Positions 15,807 to 24,114 of a stretch of 64,000 nucleotides of DNA are shown one piece after another. The DNA is taken from NCBI RefSeq assembly GCF_000332975.1, contig NZ_BANR01000015.1, forward strand, positions 1 through 64,000. Reading direction: 5' to 3'. A program made the translations under genes and the position numbers. The notes below the pieces were generated by a model. It was not told the DNA's origin and ran no database searches. It worked only from the letters and a program-made list of their open reading frames with translations. The stretch is from Gordonia aichiensis NBRC 108223 (GTDB taxonomy: Bacteria; Actinomycetota; Actinomycetes; Mycobacteriales; Mycobacteriaceae). Positions within the stretch are counted from its first letter, which is position 1. Each line of letters opens with the position of its first letter.

Positions 15807-17137
15807 AGCCCGGCCCCCGTTCCCGGAATCCAGCTGGTGCCCGCGAGCGGGACACGAGCCATCGCCGACGCCTCTATCGTGATGGCGACCAGGTCCTCGG
15901 GCTCGAGATGCTGCAGGTGCGCCTTACCGCAGGCACGCGCGATGGTCTGGGCTTCCATGGTCATGACCCGCAGGAAGTTGGCGAGGCGTCGACCGCCCTC
16001 GACGGGGTCGAACCGTGCCGACAGTTCGGGATCCTGGGTGGTGATGCCCGCGGGATCGCGTCCGTCCTGGAAATCGTCGTAGAAGCCCGCGGCCGATCCC
16101 AGCTTGGCGTACTCGTCGGAGTATCGGGGATCGTTGTCGCCGAGCGCGATGAGCGCCGCCGTTCCGATCGCGACGGCGTCGGCGCCCAGTGCCATCGCCT
16201 TGGCGACGTCGGCACCGTTGCGGATTCCACCCGAGACGATGAGCTGGACCTCACGGTGCACACCGAGTTCCTGCAGCGCCTGCACGGCCTGCGGGATGGC
16301 CGCCAGGGTCGGGATGCCGACGTGTTCGATGAAGACGTCCTGGGTCGCGGCGGTGCCACCCTGCATGCCGTCGACGACGACGACGTCGGCTCCGGAGTGC
16401 ACGGCGAGCTTGACGTCGTAGTAGGTGCGTGTGGCACCGACCTTGACGTAGATCGGCTTCTCCCAGTCGGTGATCTCGCGCAGCTCGTTGATCTTGATCG
16501 CGAGGTCGTCGGGGCCGGTCCAGTCGGGGTGACGGCATGCACTGCGCTGATCGATGCCCTCGGGCAGTGTGCGCATGGCGGCCACACGCTCGGAGATCTT
16601 CTGCCCCAACAGCATCCCGCCACCGCCTGGCTTCGCTCCCTGACCGAGCACGACCTCGATGGCGTCAGCCTTGCGCAGGTCGTCGGGGTTCATGCCGTAG
16701 CGCGACGGAAGATACTGATAGACAAGGTTCTTCGACTGCCCGCGTTCCTCGGGCGTCATGCCGCCGTCACCGGTGGTGGTCGACGTGCCGACCTCCGACG
16801 CACCGCGGCCGAGAGCCTCCTTGGCCCCGGCGGACAACGCGCCGAAGCTCATTCCGGCGATGGTGACCGGGGTCTGCAGGTGCAGCGGGAACTTGGCGTT
16901 GCGGGTACCCAGCTTGACGTCGGTGTCGCAGCGTTCGCGGTACCCCTCGAGCGGGTAGCGCGACATGGATGCGCCGAGGAAGAGCAGGTCGTCGAAGTGA
17001 GGCAGTGTACGCTTGGCGCCCCAACCGCGGATGTCGTAGATTCCGGTTTCTGCGGCGCGCTGGATTGCGGCGATCGTGTTGCGGTCGAAGGTCGCCGACT
17101 CGCGCAGGCCGCGCTGGGAGTTACTGAGGTTGGTCAT
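15803..17137 (-). CDS. mgsC: FMN-binding glutamate synthase domain protein (N-methylglutamate synthase subunit C)
   Basis: 444 residues. This is the FMN/TIM-barrel half of glutamate synthase as a separate protein: TPVTIAGMSFGALSAGAKEA, GDGGMTPEERGQSKNLVYQY, GAKPGGGGMLLGQK, VVVDGMQGGTAATQDVF and VSGGIRNGADVAKAMALGAD. With the amidotransferase and GXGXG proteins just upstream it forms the three-piece MgsABC/GlxBCD enzyme, which transfers a methylamine-derived group from gamma-glutamylmethylamide to make N-methylglutamate. AAGGAG lies before the ATG. The Glx arrangement in other bacteria has unsettled function, so the Mgs role rests on the neighbouring GmaS-like and demethylase genes. Confidence 0.87.
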   Translation of the reverse strand: MTNLSNSQRGLRESATFDRNTIAAIQRAAETGIYDIRGWGAKRTLPHFDDLLFLGASMSRYPLEGYRERCDTDVKLGTRNAKFPLHLQTPVTIAGMSFGALSAGAKEALGRGASEVGTSTTTGDGGMTPEERGQSKNLVYQYLPSRYGMNPDDLRKADAIEVVLGQGAKPGGGGMLLGQKISERVAAMRTLPEGIDQRSACRHPDWTGPDDLAIKINELREITDWEKPIYVKVGATRTYYDVKLAVHSGADVVVVDGMQGGTAATQDVFIEHVGIPTLAAIPQAVQALQELGVHREVQLIVSGGIRNGADVAKAMALGADAVAIGTAALIALGDNDPRYSDEYAKLGSAAGFYDDFQDGRDPAGITTQDPELSARFDPVEGGRRLANFLRVMTMEAQTIARACGKAHLQHLEPEDLVAITIEASAMARVPLAGTSWIPGTGAGL

Positions 17138-17191
17138 GGAATTCTCCTTGTGCTCGTCGAGCCGCCACCGAGGGCGTGCAGCGCGACCGGC

Positions 17192-17872
17192 TCAGTAGGC
17201 CGAAGAGTTGTCGACGTGGAAGTGGTAGAGCTCGCGCGCTGAGCCGTAGCGGGTGTACTCGGCGGGGTCGTCGTCCTTGAACCCGGCGGCCTTGAGCAGT
17301 CCGGCGAGTTCTTCGAGGTGTTCGGCCCGCATCGGTTTGACGATGCAGTCGGCGCCGAGTGAGGCAACCGAACCGCGTACGTAGAGGCGTGTTTCGTAGA
17401 TCGAGTCGCCAAGCCCCTGGCCTGCGTCGCCGCGGACCACCATGCGCCCGGCTTGCGCCATGAACGCACTGTTGTGGCCGACGTTGCCGCCCACGACGAT
17501 GTCGACGCCCTTCATCGAGATGCCACACCGCGCTGCGGCGTCGCCCTCGATGACGAGCAGCCCACCGTGCGCGGTGGCGCCTGCGGACTGCGACGCGTTG
17601 CCCTTGACGACGACGGTGCCGCTCATCATGTTCTCGGCGACGCCGGTGCCCGCGTTGCCGTTGATGATGATCTCCGCCTGCTGGTTCATGCCTGCGGCGT
17701 AGTAGCCGACGTGACCGTTGACGGTGATCTTGACGGGTGCGTTGACCCCGGCGGCCACGCTGTGTGCGCCGTGCGGGTTGTCGATCACCACCTCGCCGGA
17801 CACATCGCCGTGCAGAACCGAGTTCACGTCACGCAGTGGAGTGGTGTCGAGGTCGAAATGCAGGTCGCTCAT
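17192..17872 (-). CDS. mgsB: GXGXG-motif protein (N-methylglutamate synthase subunit B)
   Basis: 226 residues, a right-handed beta-helix corresponding to the C-terminal domain of large glutamate synthase subunits and FwdC. Repeated glycine turns are visible (NGNAGTGVAENMMSGTVVVK, then GNVGHNSAFMAQAGRMVVRG and GDAGQGLGD). The ATG at 17872 has GGAG 7 nt upstream. An in-frame ATG at 17923 overlaps the amidotransferase stop, also has a possible ribosome site, and would add a Thr/Pro-rich leader of 17 residues; either could be right. It lies between the amidotransferase and FMN subunits, as in mgsABC operons. Confidence 0.85.
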   Translation of the reverse strand: MSDLHFDLDTTPLRDVNSVLHGDVSGEVVIDNPHGAHSVAAGVNAPVKITVNGHVGYYAAGMNQQAEIIINGNAGTGVAENMMSGTVVVKGNASQSAGATAHGGLLVIEGDAAARCGISMKGVDIVVGGNVGHNSAFMAQAGRMVVRGDAGQGLGDSIYETRLYVRGSVASLGADCIVKPMRAEHLEELAGLLKAAGFKDDDPAEYTRYGSARELYHFHVDNSSAY

Positions 17873-17910
17873 GGGGATCTCCGTGGACGGGGGTGTGGAT
17901 GGGGTGGCTG

Positions 17911-18807
17911 TCAGCGTGTCCATGCGTAGACCACCTCGGGCTCTGGTTCCCAGATGCGGGCATCGTCGACGCCGGGAAGATGGGCAAGCGCGCGATACTC
18001 ACTGGCCATGGCGACCCAGTCGGGTGTCTCGGCGATCACGGCAGGCTTGCAGGCAATGGCGTCACGGACCACGGCGAAGGAGTCGCGGTTGGAGACCACA
18101 AGGGTGTAGAAGCCGTCGAAGGTCGCACAGACCTCCTTGAGTGCGGTCTCGACATCCTTGCCCTGCGCGAGTTGGTGGGCGACGAAGCGGGCGCCGACCT
18201 CGGTGTCGTTCTCGCTGTCGAAGTGCACACCCTGCGCGCGCAATTCGCGTCGGATGGTCGCGTGGTTGGAGAACGACCCGTTGTGGACGAGGCACTGTTC
18301 GGGGCCTACGGCGAAGGGGTGTGCACCCGACGGTGTCACGGCGGACTCGGTCGCCATGCGGGTGTGTCCGACGCCCTGCCAGCCCTGCGCGGACGCGAGG
18401 CCCCACTGCTGTGCGAGGTCGCGCGGCGCACCCACGCCCTTGAGGACTGTCAGATCCGAACCGAAGCCCGCGACGAGCGCCGAGGGGAATGCGGCCCGCG
18501 CGGCGTCGAGGAGGTCGCCGGCGTCGATCGGTGCCGAGAGGACGAGGGTGTCATCGACCAGCTGCGCTGCGACGTCGGTGCCGAGCGCATCGGTCAATCG
18601 CGTTGCAGCCTCAGCGGGTTCGACGTCGATCTCGAGCAGACTGACGCAACCGTGTCCTGCCGGCGCCCATGCCTCGTTGCCGTAGACGGCCATTCCGGCG
18701 GAGTCGGCTCCGCGGTCTTGCATCTCGCCGAGCATGCCCGTGAGCAACTGGCCGAGTTGGGGATACAGCTCTGGGTTGCGTAGGTGCAACCCGACGATTC
18801 CGCACAT
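17911..18807 (-). CDS. mgsA: Class II glutamine amidotransferase (N-methylglutamate synthase subunit A)
   Basis: 298 residues. The N-terminal MCGIVGLHL puts the nucleophile Cys at position 2 after Met removal. GHTRMATESAVTPSGAHPF and CLVHNGSFSNH are the Ntn-hydrolase glutamine-site motifs, and SENDTEVGARFVAHQL follows. As a separate protein of about 300 residues beside GXGXG and FMN subunits it matches MgsA/GlxB. It would release methylamine (or ammonia) from the gamma-glutamyl amide and channel it to the FMN subunit. It is 85 bp downstream of the GmaS-like gene in the same direction. Confidence 0.87.
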   Translation of the reverse strand: MCGIVGLHLRNPELYPQLGQLLTGMLGEMQDRGADSAGMAVYGNEAWAPAGHGCVSLLEIDVEPAEAATRLTDALGTDVAAQLVDDTLVLSAPIDAGDLLDAARAAFPSALVAGFGSDLTVLKGVGAPRDLAQQWGLASAQGWQGVGHTRMATESAVTPSGAHPFAVGPEQCLVHNGSFSNHATIRRELRAQGVHFDSENDTEVGARFVAHQLAQGKDVETALKEVCATFDGFYTLVVSNRDSFAVVRDAIACKPAVIAETPDWVAMASEYRALAHLPGVDDARIWEPEPEVVYAWTR

Positions 18808-18892
18808 GATGTGTGCCTTTCCGTGAAATGGGGTGATCTCGACGAGCTCGGTCCGCGTCGTGCTGATCGCGGCAAGCTCGATCTTTTGGGGG

Positions 18893-20239
18893 TCAGAAAG
18901 CCGTGAGGTACTGCTCGACCTCCCAGGGCGAGACGGCCGAGTGCCAGGCGAAGAACTCCTCGCGCTTGAGGTGCGAGAAATACTGCGAGACGCGTTGCGC
19001 GTCGTCGGGCCACTCGTCGGGGATCGCGGCGTCGAGTGTTGCGGTGACCACCGCGTCGGCTTCGAGTGCCTCGACGGCGTGCAGCAGAGTCAGCGGAAGG
19101 GACGAGATGTGACCCGGGCAGGTGCCGAGGGCGCCGGGGTCGAGGCTGCGCTTGATGCCGTCGAGGCCTGCGCCGAGTGCCGCAGCGATCGCGAGGTACG
19201 GGTTGGCCGAACCGTCGCCGCCACGGAGTTCGACACGCTGCTCGTCGGGGATGCGGACGTAGTGGGTACGGTCGTTGCCGCCGTAGGTCGGGACGCGCGG
19301 CGCCCAGGATGCTCCGGAACGGGTAGCTGTTGCGCCGGTTCGCTTGTAGGAGTTGACCGTCGGCGCCATCACAGCCTGCAGCGCTGGAGCATGCTCGAGA
19401 ATGCCGCCGACGAATCCGTATGCGGCGGGCGAGAGTCCGAGTCCGCGTTCGTCCTCGTCGGTCGAGCTCGGGAAGACCGGATTGCCCGCCGAGGTCAGCG
19501 AAAGATGCAGGTGCAGACCGGAACCGGTGCGTTCGGCGAACGGCTTGGGCATGAACGTCGCGACCATGCCGCGCTCGGACGCGAAGGTGGAGAGCAGATA
19601 GCGCAGGGTGATGACGCGGTCAGCGGTGGTCAGGGCGTCGGAGTAGGCGAAGTTCTGCTCGAACTGTCCGTTGCCGTCCTCGTGGTCGTTGGCGTAGTTG
19701 CTCCAACCGAGTTGATTCATCGCCGTCGACACGGTGGTGAGGTGGTCGTACATACGGGTGAGCCCGCGGACGTCGTAGCAGGGCCGGTCGGAATCGTCGG
19801 CAGCGTCGGCGGTGATGAGCGCGCCGTTGGCGTCCCGCTTGAGCAGGAAGTACTCGACCTCCGCGCCGACCCACGGCTCGAACCCGGCGTCGGCGGTCTG
19901 CGCGATCAGCGACTTGAGGATGTTCCGCGGGGCGAACGGCCACGGCTTGCCCTCGACGTGCGGATCGCAGTGGACGATCGCCAGGCCCTCCTTGATGAAG
20001 GGAACCGGCAGGAACGACGAGACGTCGGGGATGGCGACGAGGTCGGGGTCCTTGGGCTCCTGCCCGATCGCGCCGACCGCGTAGCCGGCGAAACCGACTC
20101 CGTCGTCGGCCAGTTCGTCGACGGCTTCGACCGGGACGAGTTTGGCGCACGGCTTGCCACGCAGGTCGACGAACATGGCGAGGATGAACTTGGTGTCGTT
20201 GGTCTCGCAGAGTTCCGCGAGGGTCTTGGTGTCAGTCAT
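18893..20239 (-). CDS. gmaS: GmaS/GlnT-type glutamine synthetase (gamma-glutamylmethylamide synthetase)
   Basis: 448 residues. The N-terminal beta-grasp carries FILAMFVDLRGKPCAKLVPV and DGVGFAGYAVGAIGQEP, which fit the GmaS/GlnT branch better than GlnA. In the catalytic domain, GAEVEYFLLKR gives metal ligands and GNGQFEQNF the second Glu pair. GSGLHLHLSL is the His ligand loop, NSYKRTGA the ATP site, and RVELRGGDGSANPYL the C-terminal signature. GmaS joins methylamine to glutamate with ATP. GGAGC lies 6 nt before the ATG. The operon with mgsABC and the upstream transporter supports methylamine or other primary-amine use; a GlnA3-like polyamine or ethanolamine role cannot be excluded. Confidence 0.85.
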   Translation of the reverse strand: MTDTKTLAELCETNDTKFILAMFVDLRGKPCAKLVPVEAVDELADDGVGFAGYAVGAIGQEPKDPDLVAIPDVSSFLPVPFIKEGLAIVHCDPHVEGKPWPFAPRNILKSLIAQTADAGFEPWVGAEVEYFLLKRDANGALITADAADDSDRPCYDVRGLTRMYDHLTTVSTAMNQLGWSNYANDHEDGNGQFEQNFAYSDALTTADRVITLRYLLSTFASERGMVATFMPKPFAERTGSGLHLHLSLTSAGNPVFPSSTDEDERGLGLSPAAYGFVGGILEHAPALQAVMAPTVNSYKRTGATATRSGASWAPRVPTYGGNDRTHYVRIPDEQRVELRGGDGSANPYLAIAAALGAGLDGIKRSLDPGALGTCPGHISSLPLTLLHAVEALEADAVVTATLDAAIPDEWPDDAQRVSQYFSHLKREEFFAWHSAVSPWEVEQYLTAF

Positions 20240-20296
20240 GGGTTGCTCCGGGGTGTTCGGGGAGTGAGTCCAGTATGTCTACTCGTATGAACCGTT

Positions 20297-20313
20297 GTCT
20301 AGTATTAGTAGAC
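20297..20313. promoter_or_regulatory. Near-perfect 17-bp palindrome upstream of gmaS
   Basis: GTCTAGTATTAGTAGAC matches its reverse complement at 14 of 17 positions. A further copy of one arm, GTCTACT, lies at 20277-20283. It is 58 bp before the gmaS start, where an operator or activator site would be expected. The XRE-cupin protein at the operon's end is the obvious candidate to bind it. Confidence 0.5.
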
Positions 20314-20372
20314 GCTCGATTTATTGCGGTCCCGTTAAGCGCGCGTGAGGTGGTGGTATCGGCCGCGTCGGA

Positions 20373-20435
20373 TGCACAGTCGGCTGCAGGAGGTGCACGG
20401 TCGGCGGCAGGAGGTGCACGGTCGACGGCGGGAAT
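20373..20435. repeat. Three tandem 21-bp repeats, amt-gmaS gap
   Basis: Units begin at 20373, 20394 and 20415 and share TGCACRGTCGGC(G)GCAGGAGG-like sequence with few differences. The core GCACGGTCGACGG also forms the 21-bp units at 28908-29010, so both gaps carry the same repeat family. Confidence 0.75.
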
Positions 20436-20436
20436 G

Positions 20437-20486
20437 CAGAACGCCCGTGAGTGCGCGGGCGTCGGTGCGTACTCACGGGCGTTCTG
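20437..20486. terminator. Large hairpin after the ammonium transporter gene
   Basis: CAGAACGCCCGTGAGT (20437-20452) and ACTCACGGGCGTTCTG (20471-20486) form an exact 16-bp stem with an 18-nt loop. It sits 26 bp after the leftward transporter stop and before the repeats, so it likely reduces transcription from the transporter unit into gmaS. Confidence 0.7.
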
Positions 20487-20511
20487 TGGACAGGTAGCGG
20501 ATTCTGCAGGA

Positions 20512-21906
20512 CTACGTCGTCGTTGCGGGAGCTGCCGCAGGTGGAGCGGTGTTCGCTCCGGCTGCCGCTGTGCTGGAGGGCAATTCGTGTTCGAGGTTCT
20601 CTGCGGCGCGCTCCGGGTGCACGCCGGAGAAGCCGCCCGGCGCATGTCCGACGCCTGCTGCGGGAATCTCGTAGGCGGTCTCGGCGTGGATCGTGGAGTC
20701 GAGTCCGAGCGTCTCGGTCTCGGCGTCGACCCGCAGACCCATTGTCTTGTCGATCGCTGTCGCGATGAGCCACGTCATGACGAACGAGAAGACGCACGTG
20801 ATCACGATGCCCGCCAGTTCGCGCCACAGGAGATCGATGTCTCCGCCGAACAGGATTCCCTGGATGCCGGCCGGTGCCGACGACGCCGCGAACAACACGA
20901 TGCACAGGGTGCCGACGATGCCTCCGATGCCGTGGACGATGAACGCGTCGAGACTGTCGTCGACCTTGAAACGCGACTTGATGCTCATCAGGAACGCCAC
21001 GACCGCCGACGACAGAAGTCCGACACCGAGCGCGCCCAGCGAGCTGACCGCGTTGGCCGACGGCGTGATGCCGACCAGACCCGCAACGACGCCGGTGATG
21101 ACGCCGAGCGAGGTGACGTGGCCCTCTCGGATCTTCTCTATGATCGCGAAGCCGATCATGCCCGCGCTGCCGGCCAGCAACGTGTTGAGAATGACGAACT
21201 GGGTGAGGAAGGTGGCGCCGAACGCGCAGCTACCGTTGAACCCGAACCAGCCGAACCAGAGGATTCCGCCGCCGAGCAGCACCATCGGCAGATTGTGCGG
21301 GCGCTCCATGCGCTTGCGTCGTGCACCGAGCACCAACGCGAGGGCGAGCGCTGCGACACCTGAATTCATGTGCACCGCAGTGCCTCCCGCGAAATCATGG
21401 ATGCCGATCCTGTTGAGCAGGAAGCCGCCTCTGGCGTCGTCGGTGTCTGCGGTGAACACCCAGTGCGCGACCGGGAAGTACACGAGCGTCAGCCAGATCG
21501 GCACGAAGACGAGCCACGCAGAGAACTTCATCCGACTGGCAGCACCACTCGCGACGATCGCGACGGTGATGGCGGCGAACAGAATGAACCATGCTGCGTA
21601 GTACAGGACCTGGGTGCCGCCCGATCCGTCGTCGGTCTGGTGGTTGATGAGTCCGATGTAGTCGGTCGGATTACCGATCAGCCCCCAGCCCTTGACCGAC
21701 GGGCCCGACACGAGTCCGTATCCGTACAGAACGTAGAGCACGCTGGTGATGCCGAGGGTGATGAGCACCATCGTCATCATGTTGAGTACATTGCGTGACC
21801 CCAGCATGCCCCCGTAGTAGAAGGCGAGTCCGGGGAACATGAGCAGAACGAAGACGAATGCGGCAAGCATCCACGACAGGTCCGCATGTGCGGCGAGTTG
21901 TTCCAT
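20512..21906 (-). CDS. amt: Ammonium/methylammonium transporter (Amt family)
   Basis: 464 residues with about eleven membrane segments. The twin pore histidines are in GIHDFAGGTAVHMNSG and IVHGIGGIVG. AFYYGGMLGSRNVL and NPTDYIGL near the N-terminus are typical of the family. The C-terminal 60 residues are a cytoplasmic Ala/Pro/Thr-rich tail. It lies between the demethylase genes (97 bp upstream) and gmaS, same strand, so its likely cargo here is methylammonium as well as ammonium. A 16-bp hairpin follows the gene. Confidence 0.92.
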   Translation of the reverse strand: MEQLAAHADLSWMLAAFVFVLLMFPGLAFYYGGMLGSRNVLNMMTMVLITLGITSVLYVLYGYGLVSGPSVKGWGLIGNPTDYIGLINHQTDDGSGGTQVLYYAAWFILFAAITVAIVASGAASRMKFSAWLVFVPIWLTLVYFPVAHWVFTADTDDARGGFLLNRIGIHDFAGGTAVHMNSGVAALALALVLGARRKRMERPHNLPMVLLGGGILWFGWFGFNGSCAFGATFLTQFVILNTLLAGSAGMIGFAIIEKIREGHVTSLGVITGVVAGLVGITPSANAVSSLGALGVGLLSSAVVAFLMSIKSRFKVDDSLDAFIVHGIGGIVGTLCIVLFAASSAPAGIQGILFGGDIDLLWRELAGIVITCVFSFVMTWLIATAIDKTMGLRVDAETETLGLDSTIHAETAYEIPAAGVGHAPGGFSGVHPERAAENLEHELPSSTAAAGANTAPPAAAPATTT

Positions 21907-21962
21907 GGGTGTTCCTTGAGTTGGTGACGAGTTCGATCAGCGGGACGGACAGGGCGGGCGGA

Positions 21963-22000
21963 GACGAGGGCTGGAAGCGTGGACGAGGGCTGGAGACGTG
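21963..22000. repeat. Two tandem 19-bp repeats
   Basis: GACGAGGGCTGGAAGCGTG and GACGAGGGCTGGAGACGTG stand back to back in the short gap between the demethylase stop and the amt start. They differ at two positions. No function is evident. Confidence 0.55.
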
Positions 22001-22002
22001 GG

Positions 22003-23055
22003 CTAGTCGGAAATGGGTTGGCGGAGATATGCGACGACGTCGTCGCGGTAGTCGAAGAACCCCTTGTACGTGGCGATGCGTTCGTCGAGGGTCTCGATCA
22101 CCGTGGCCAGCTGAGCCGACCACTCGGGGATTCGTCGCACCTCGTCGAGCGACGCCATGAACGTGCGGATGTTGAAGGTGACGGCCCCTGACATCGGCAG
22201 GCGGATGAAATGCTCGAGTTCGATACGCAGACGCGCGGAGCCGAAGTCGTTGTCCCGCACCATGGCCGGGATGTCGCGTCCCCACTCGGGAAGCTCTTCG
22301 AGACTGACGTCGAGCTTGTGCGAGTCCGACGCTGACAGCGTCCAGTTCACGCGCCGGTAGACCTGATCGGCCGGGAGCCTACGCAGGAACTGCTCGGCAC
22401 GTGCCACGATCCCGTCGCGGATGAGGCCGGGGACCGGAGCGTGGATCTCGTACATGTCCATGCCGACGTCGAACGACACCGACCACGCGGCGGCGAAGGT
22501 CACCACACCGGCGTCGAAGTAGAGCCTCCCGTCGCGTTCGACGACAAGGAGCAGATCGTCGGGAACCTCACGCGCAAGGAACTCCATGGGGCCGCCGGGC
22601 AGCGTGTCGCTGTCGCCGAGTGTGAACGCGGCATCGGTGCCGAGAAGGTCGTTACGCCAATGGAATCGGCCTGCACCGAGTTCATCGAGTCGCATGAACT
22701 GCGGGTAGGCCAGCGCGAGGTCGCGCAGGTAGTAGAGCAGCAGATCCCAGCATGCGATCTCCATGCCGGGGCGGATCCGCACGCGGGAGGGATCGGCGTC
22801 GAGAATCCGCCTGCGCTCGGCCATGATCGACGGGTACTCGGCTCCGCCGAGGTCGACGAGGTTGCGGCCCCACTCGCCGCCCCGGGTGCGGTGGGGAATC
22901 CGGGCCGGTTCGACGTTGACGGAGTAGCTGAATTCTGCGAGCTCGTCGGGGAACGGCCATGGGATGTTCGACAGGTGGTCGACGGGCTGGGCGAGGAATT
23001 CAGCGGCCGCACCTGTCGGTGTATGCGTGGCTGACTGGTCGGTGGTGAGTGTCAT
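22003..23055 (-). CDS. Heme-dependent oxidative N-demethylase (DUF3445), stand-alone copy
   Basis: 350 residues. It resembles DUF3445 proteins, the heme-binding oxygenase part of dimethylamine monooxygenase: PWPFPDELAEFSYSVNVEPA, ILDADPSRVRIRPGMEIACW, RWRNDLLG-type FHWRNDLLGTDAAF, LYFDAGVVTFAAAWSVSFDV and RIELEHFIRLPMSGAVTFNI. The family oxidises a secondary or tertiary amine, releasing formaldehyde. It is the last of the demethylase set before amt. It pairs with the reductase 66 bp upstream. About one third to one half of its residues can be aligned by eye with the N-terminal part of the protein at 24111-25676, so the two are paralogues with possibly different amine preference. Confidence 0.82.
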   Translation of the reverse strand: MTLTTDQSATHTPTGAAAEFLAQPVDHLSNIPWPFPDELAEFSYSVNVEPARIPHRTRGGEWGRNLVDLGGAEYPSIMAERRRILDADPSRVRIRPGMEIACWDLLLYYLRDLALAYPQFMRLDELGAGRFHWRNDLLGTDAAFTLGDSDTLPGGPMEFLAREVPDDLLLVVERDGRLYFDAGVVTFAAAWSVSFDVGMDMYEIHAPVPGLIRDGIVARAEQFLRRLPADQVYRRVNWTLSASDSHKLDVSLEELPEWGRDIPAMVRDNDFGSARLRIELEHFIRLPMSGAVTFNIRTFMASLDEVRRIPEWSAQLATVIETLDERIATYKGFFDYRDDVVAYLRQPISD

Positions 23056-23121
23056 GTGGTCACCTCGAAAGCGTTCGGATGTCGTCGGAGGGGGTTTAAA
23101 TCAGCGGTGAGAGCGGTTGGC

Positions 23122-24114
23122 TCAGTCAGCGGAGACGTCGAGCACGAGGTCGCCTGCGCCGCGGGAGACGCAGCAGAGCATGCTGTCGCCGGATGCTCTC
23201 TCCTCGTCGGACAGGACGTAGTCGCGGTGCGTTATCTGTCCGGCACGCACCGGGATTCGGCACTCGCCGCAGACCCCCTGGCGGCACATGTTGGTGACCT
23301 CGACGCCGTTGTCGACGAGTCGTTCGAGCAGCGAGACACCTGGCGGGACGTCGATGACCGTTCCATCGGCAAGACTCACCGAGAACGGGTCTCCCGGATC
23401 CTGTTCTGGCGCGGTGAACCTCTCGAGGTGTACCCGCGCCGACGGCCAGCCCGCCGACGCAGCGATCCGCTGGTAGGTGTCGAGCAGCGGCGCCGGGCCG
23501 CACGCGTAGGCGTGCGTGCCGAGTGGTTGCGCTGCAAACCGCTCCGTGAGCAGAGCGATCGTCTCGTCGACTCCTGTCACCTCGTGCAGCGTGATGTCGG
23601 GTTGTTCGGCCAGTGCCCGCAGATCCTCCACGTGCGCGCTGTGACCGGGACGGTAGGAGTACACGATCTCGACGGTCAGACCGTCACGTGCCGCGGCGCG
23701 TGCATGCGACAGGATCGGGGTCACCCCGATACCTCCGGCGACCAGCAGGGCGTGCCGCTGGTCGAGGACAGGCGCGAACATCGGTCGTGGACCCTCGACC
23801 TCGATCAGCTCGCCTTCGACGAGGTTGGCGTGCAACCACTCCGATCCTCCGCCGGTGTCTTTGCGCAACACCGAGATCCCGTACGAGTCGGGATACATGC
23901 CGTCGTCGACCAACGAATAGGCGTTGCGGGTGGCGCCTGCCTGCACGATGAGGTGGCTGCCGGGTTGGTAGGGAGTCAGGGCGCCGTCGAGTGGCGCGAA
24001 ACGGAAATGCGTGATCGCGTCCGTGAGTGGGCGGACCTCCACGACTCGCATGGTGCGCGACCCCGTCCGATAGCCGTCGTGCAGGTGTCCGCCGACCTGC
24101 GCTGCGGCGGTCAT
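23122..24114 (-). CDS. PDR/VanB-type flavin 2Fe-2S reductase, copy 1
   Basis: 330 residues. The flavin domain has NAYSLVDDGMYPDSYGISVL; the NAD(P)H domain has LLVAGGIGVTPILSHARAA and YACGPAPLLDTYQ. The C-terminal plant-type 2Fe-2S domain has CRQGVCGECRIPV with a last Cys in SMLCCVSRGAGD. Reductases of this layout carry electrons from NAD(P)H to the heme oxygenase of dimethylamine monooxygenase or to Rieske demethylases. The ATG overlaps the stop of the upstream fusion demethylase (ATGA). It is paralogous to 25673-26668 and presumably serves one of the two DUF3445 proteins. Confidence 0.88.
   Translation of the reverse strand: MTAAAQVGGHLHDGYRTGSRTMRVVEVRPLTDAITHFRFAPLDGALTPYQPGSHLIVQAGATRNAYSLVDDGMYPDSYGISVLRKDTGGGSEWLHANLVEGELIEVEGPRPMFAPVLDQRHALLVAGGIGVTPILSHARAAARDGLTVEIVYSYRPGHSAHVEDLRALAEQPDITLHEVTGVDETIALLTERFAAQPLGTHAYACGPAPLLDTYQRIAASAGWPSARVHLERFTAPEQDPGDPFSVSLADGTVIDVPPGVSLLERLVDNGVEVTNMCRQGVCGECRIPVRAGQITHRDYVLSDEERASGDSMLCCVSRGAGDLVLDVSAD

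Noticed and set aside
18833-20290. A 485-codon rightward frame opposite gmaS
   Set aside because: It is the shadow of the glutamine synthetase gene, with low-complexity Val/Gly/Arg sequence and no motifs.
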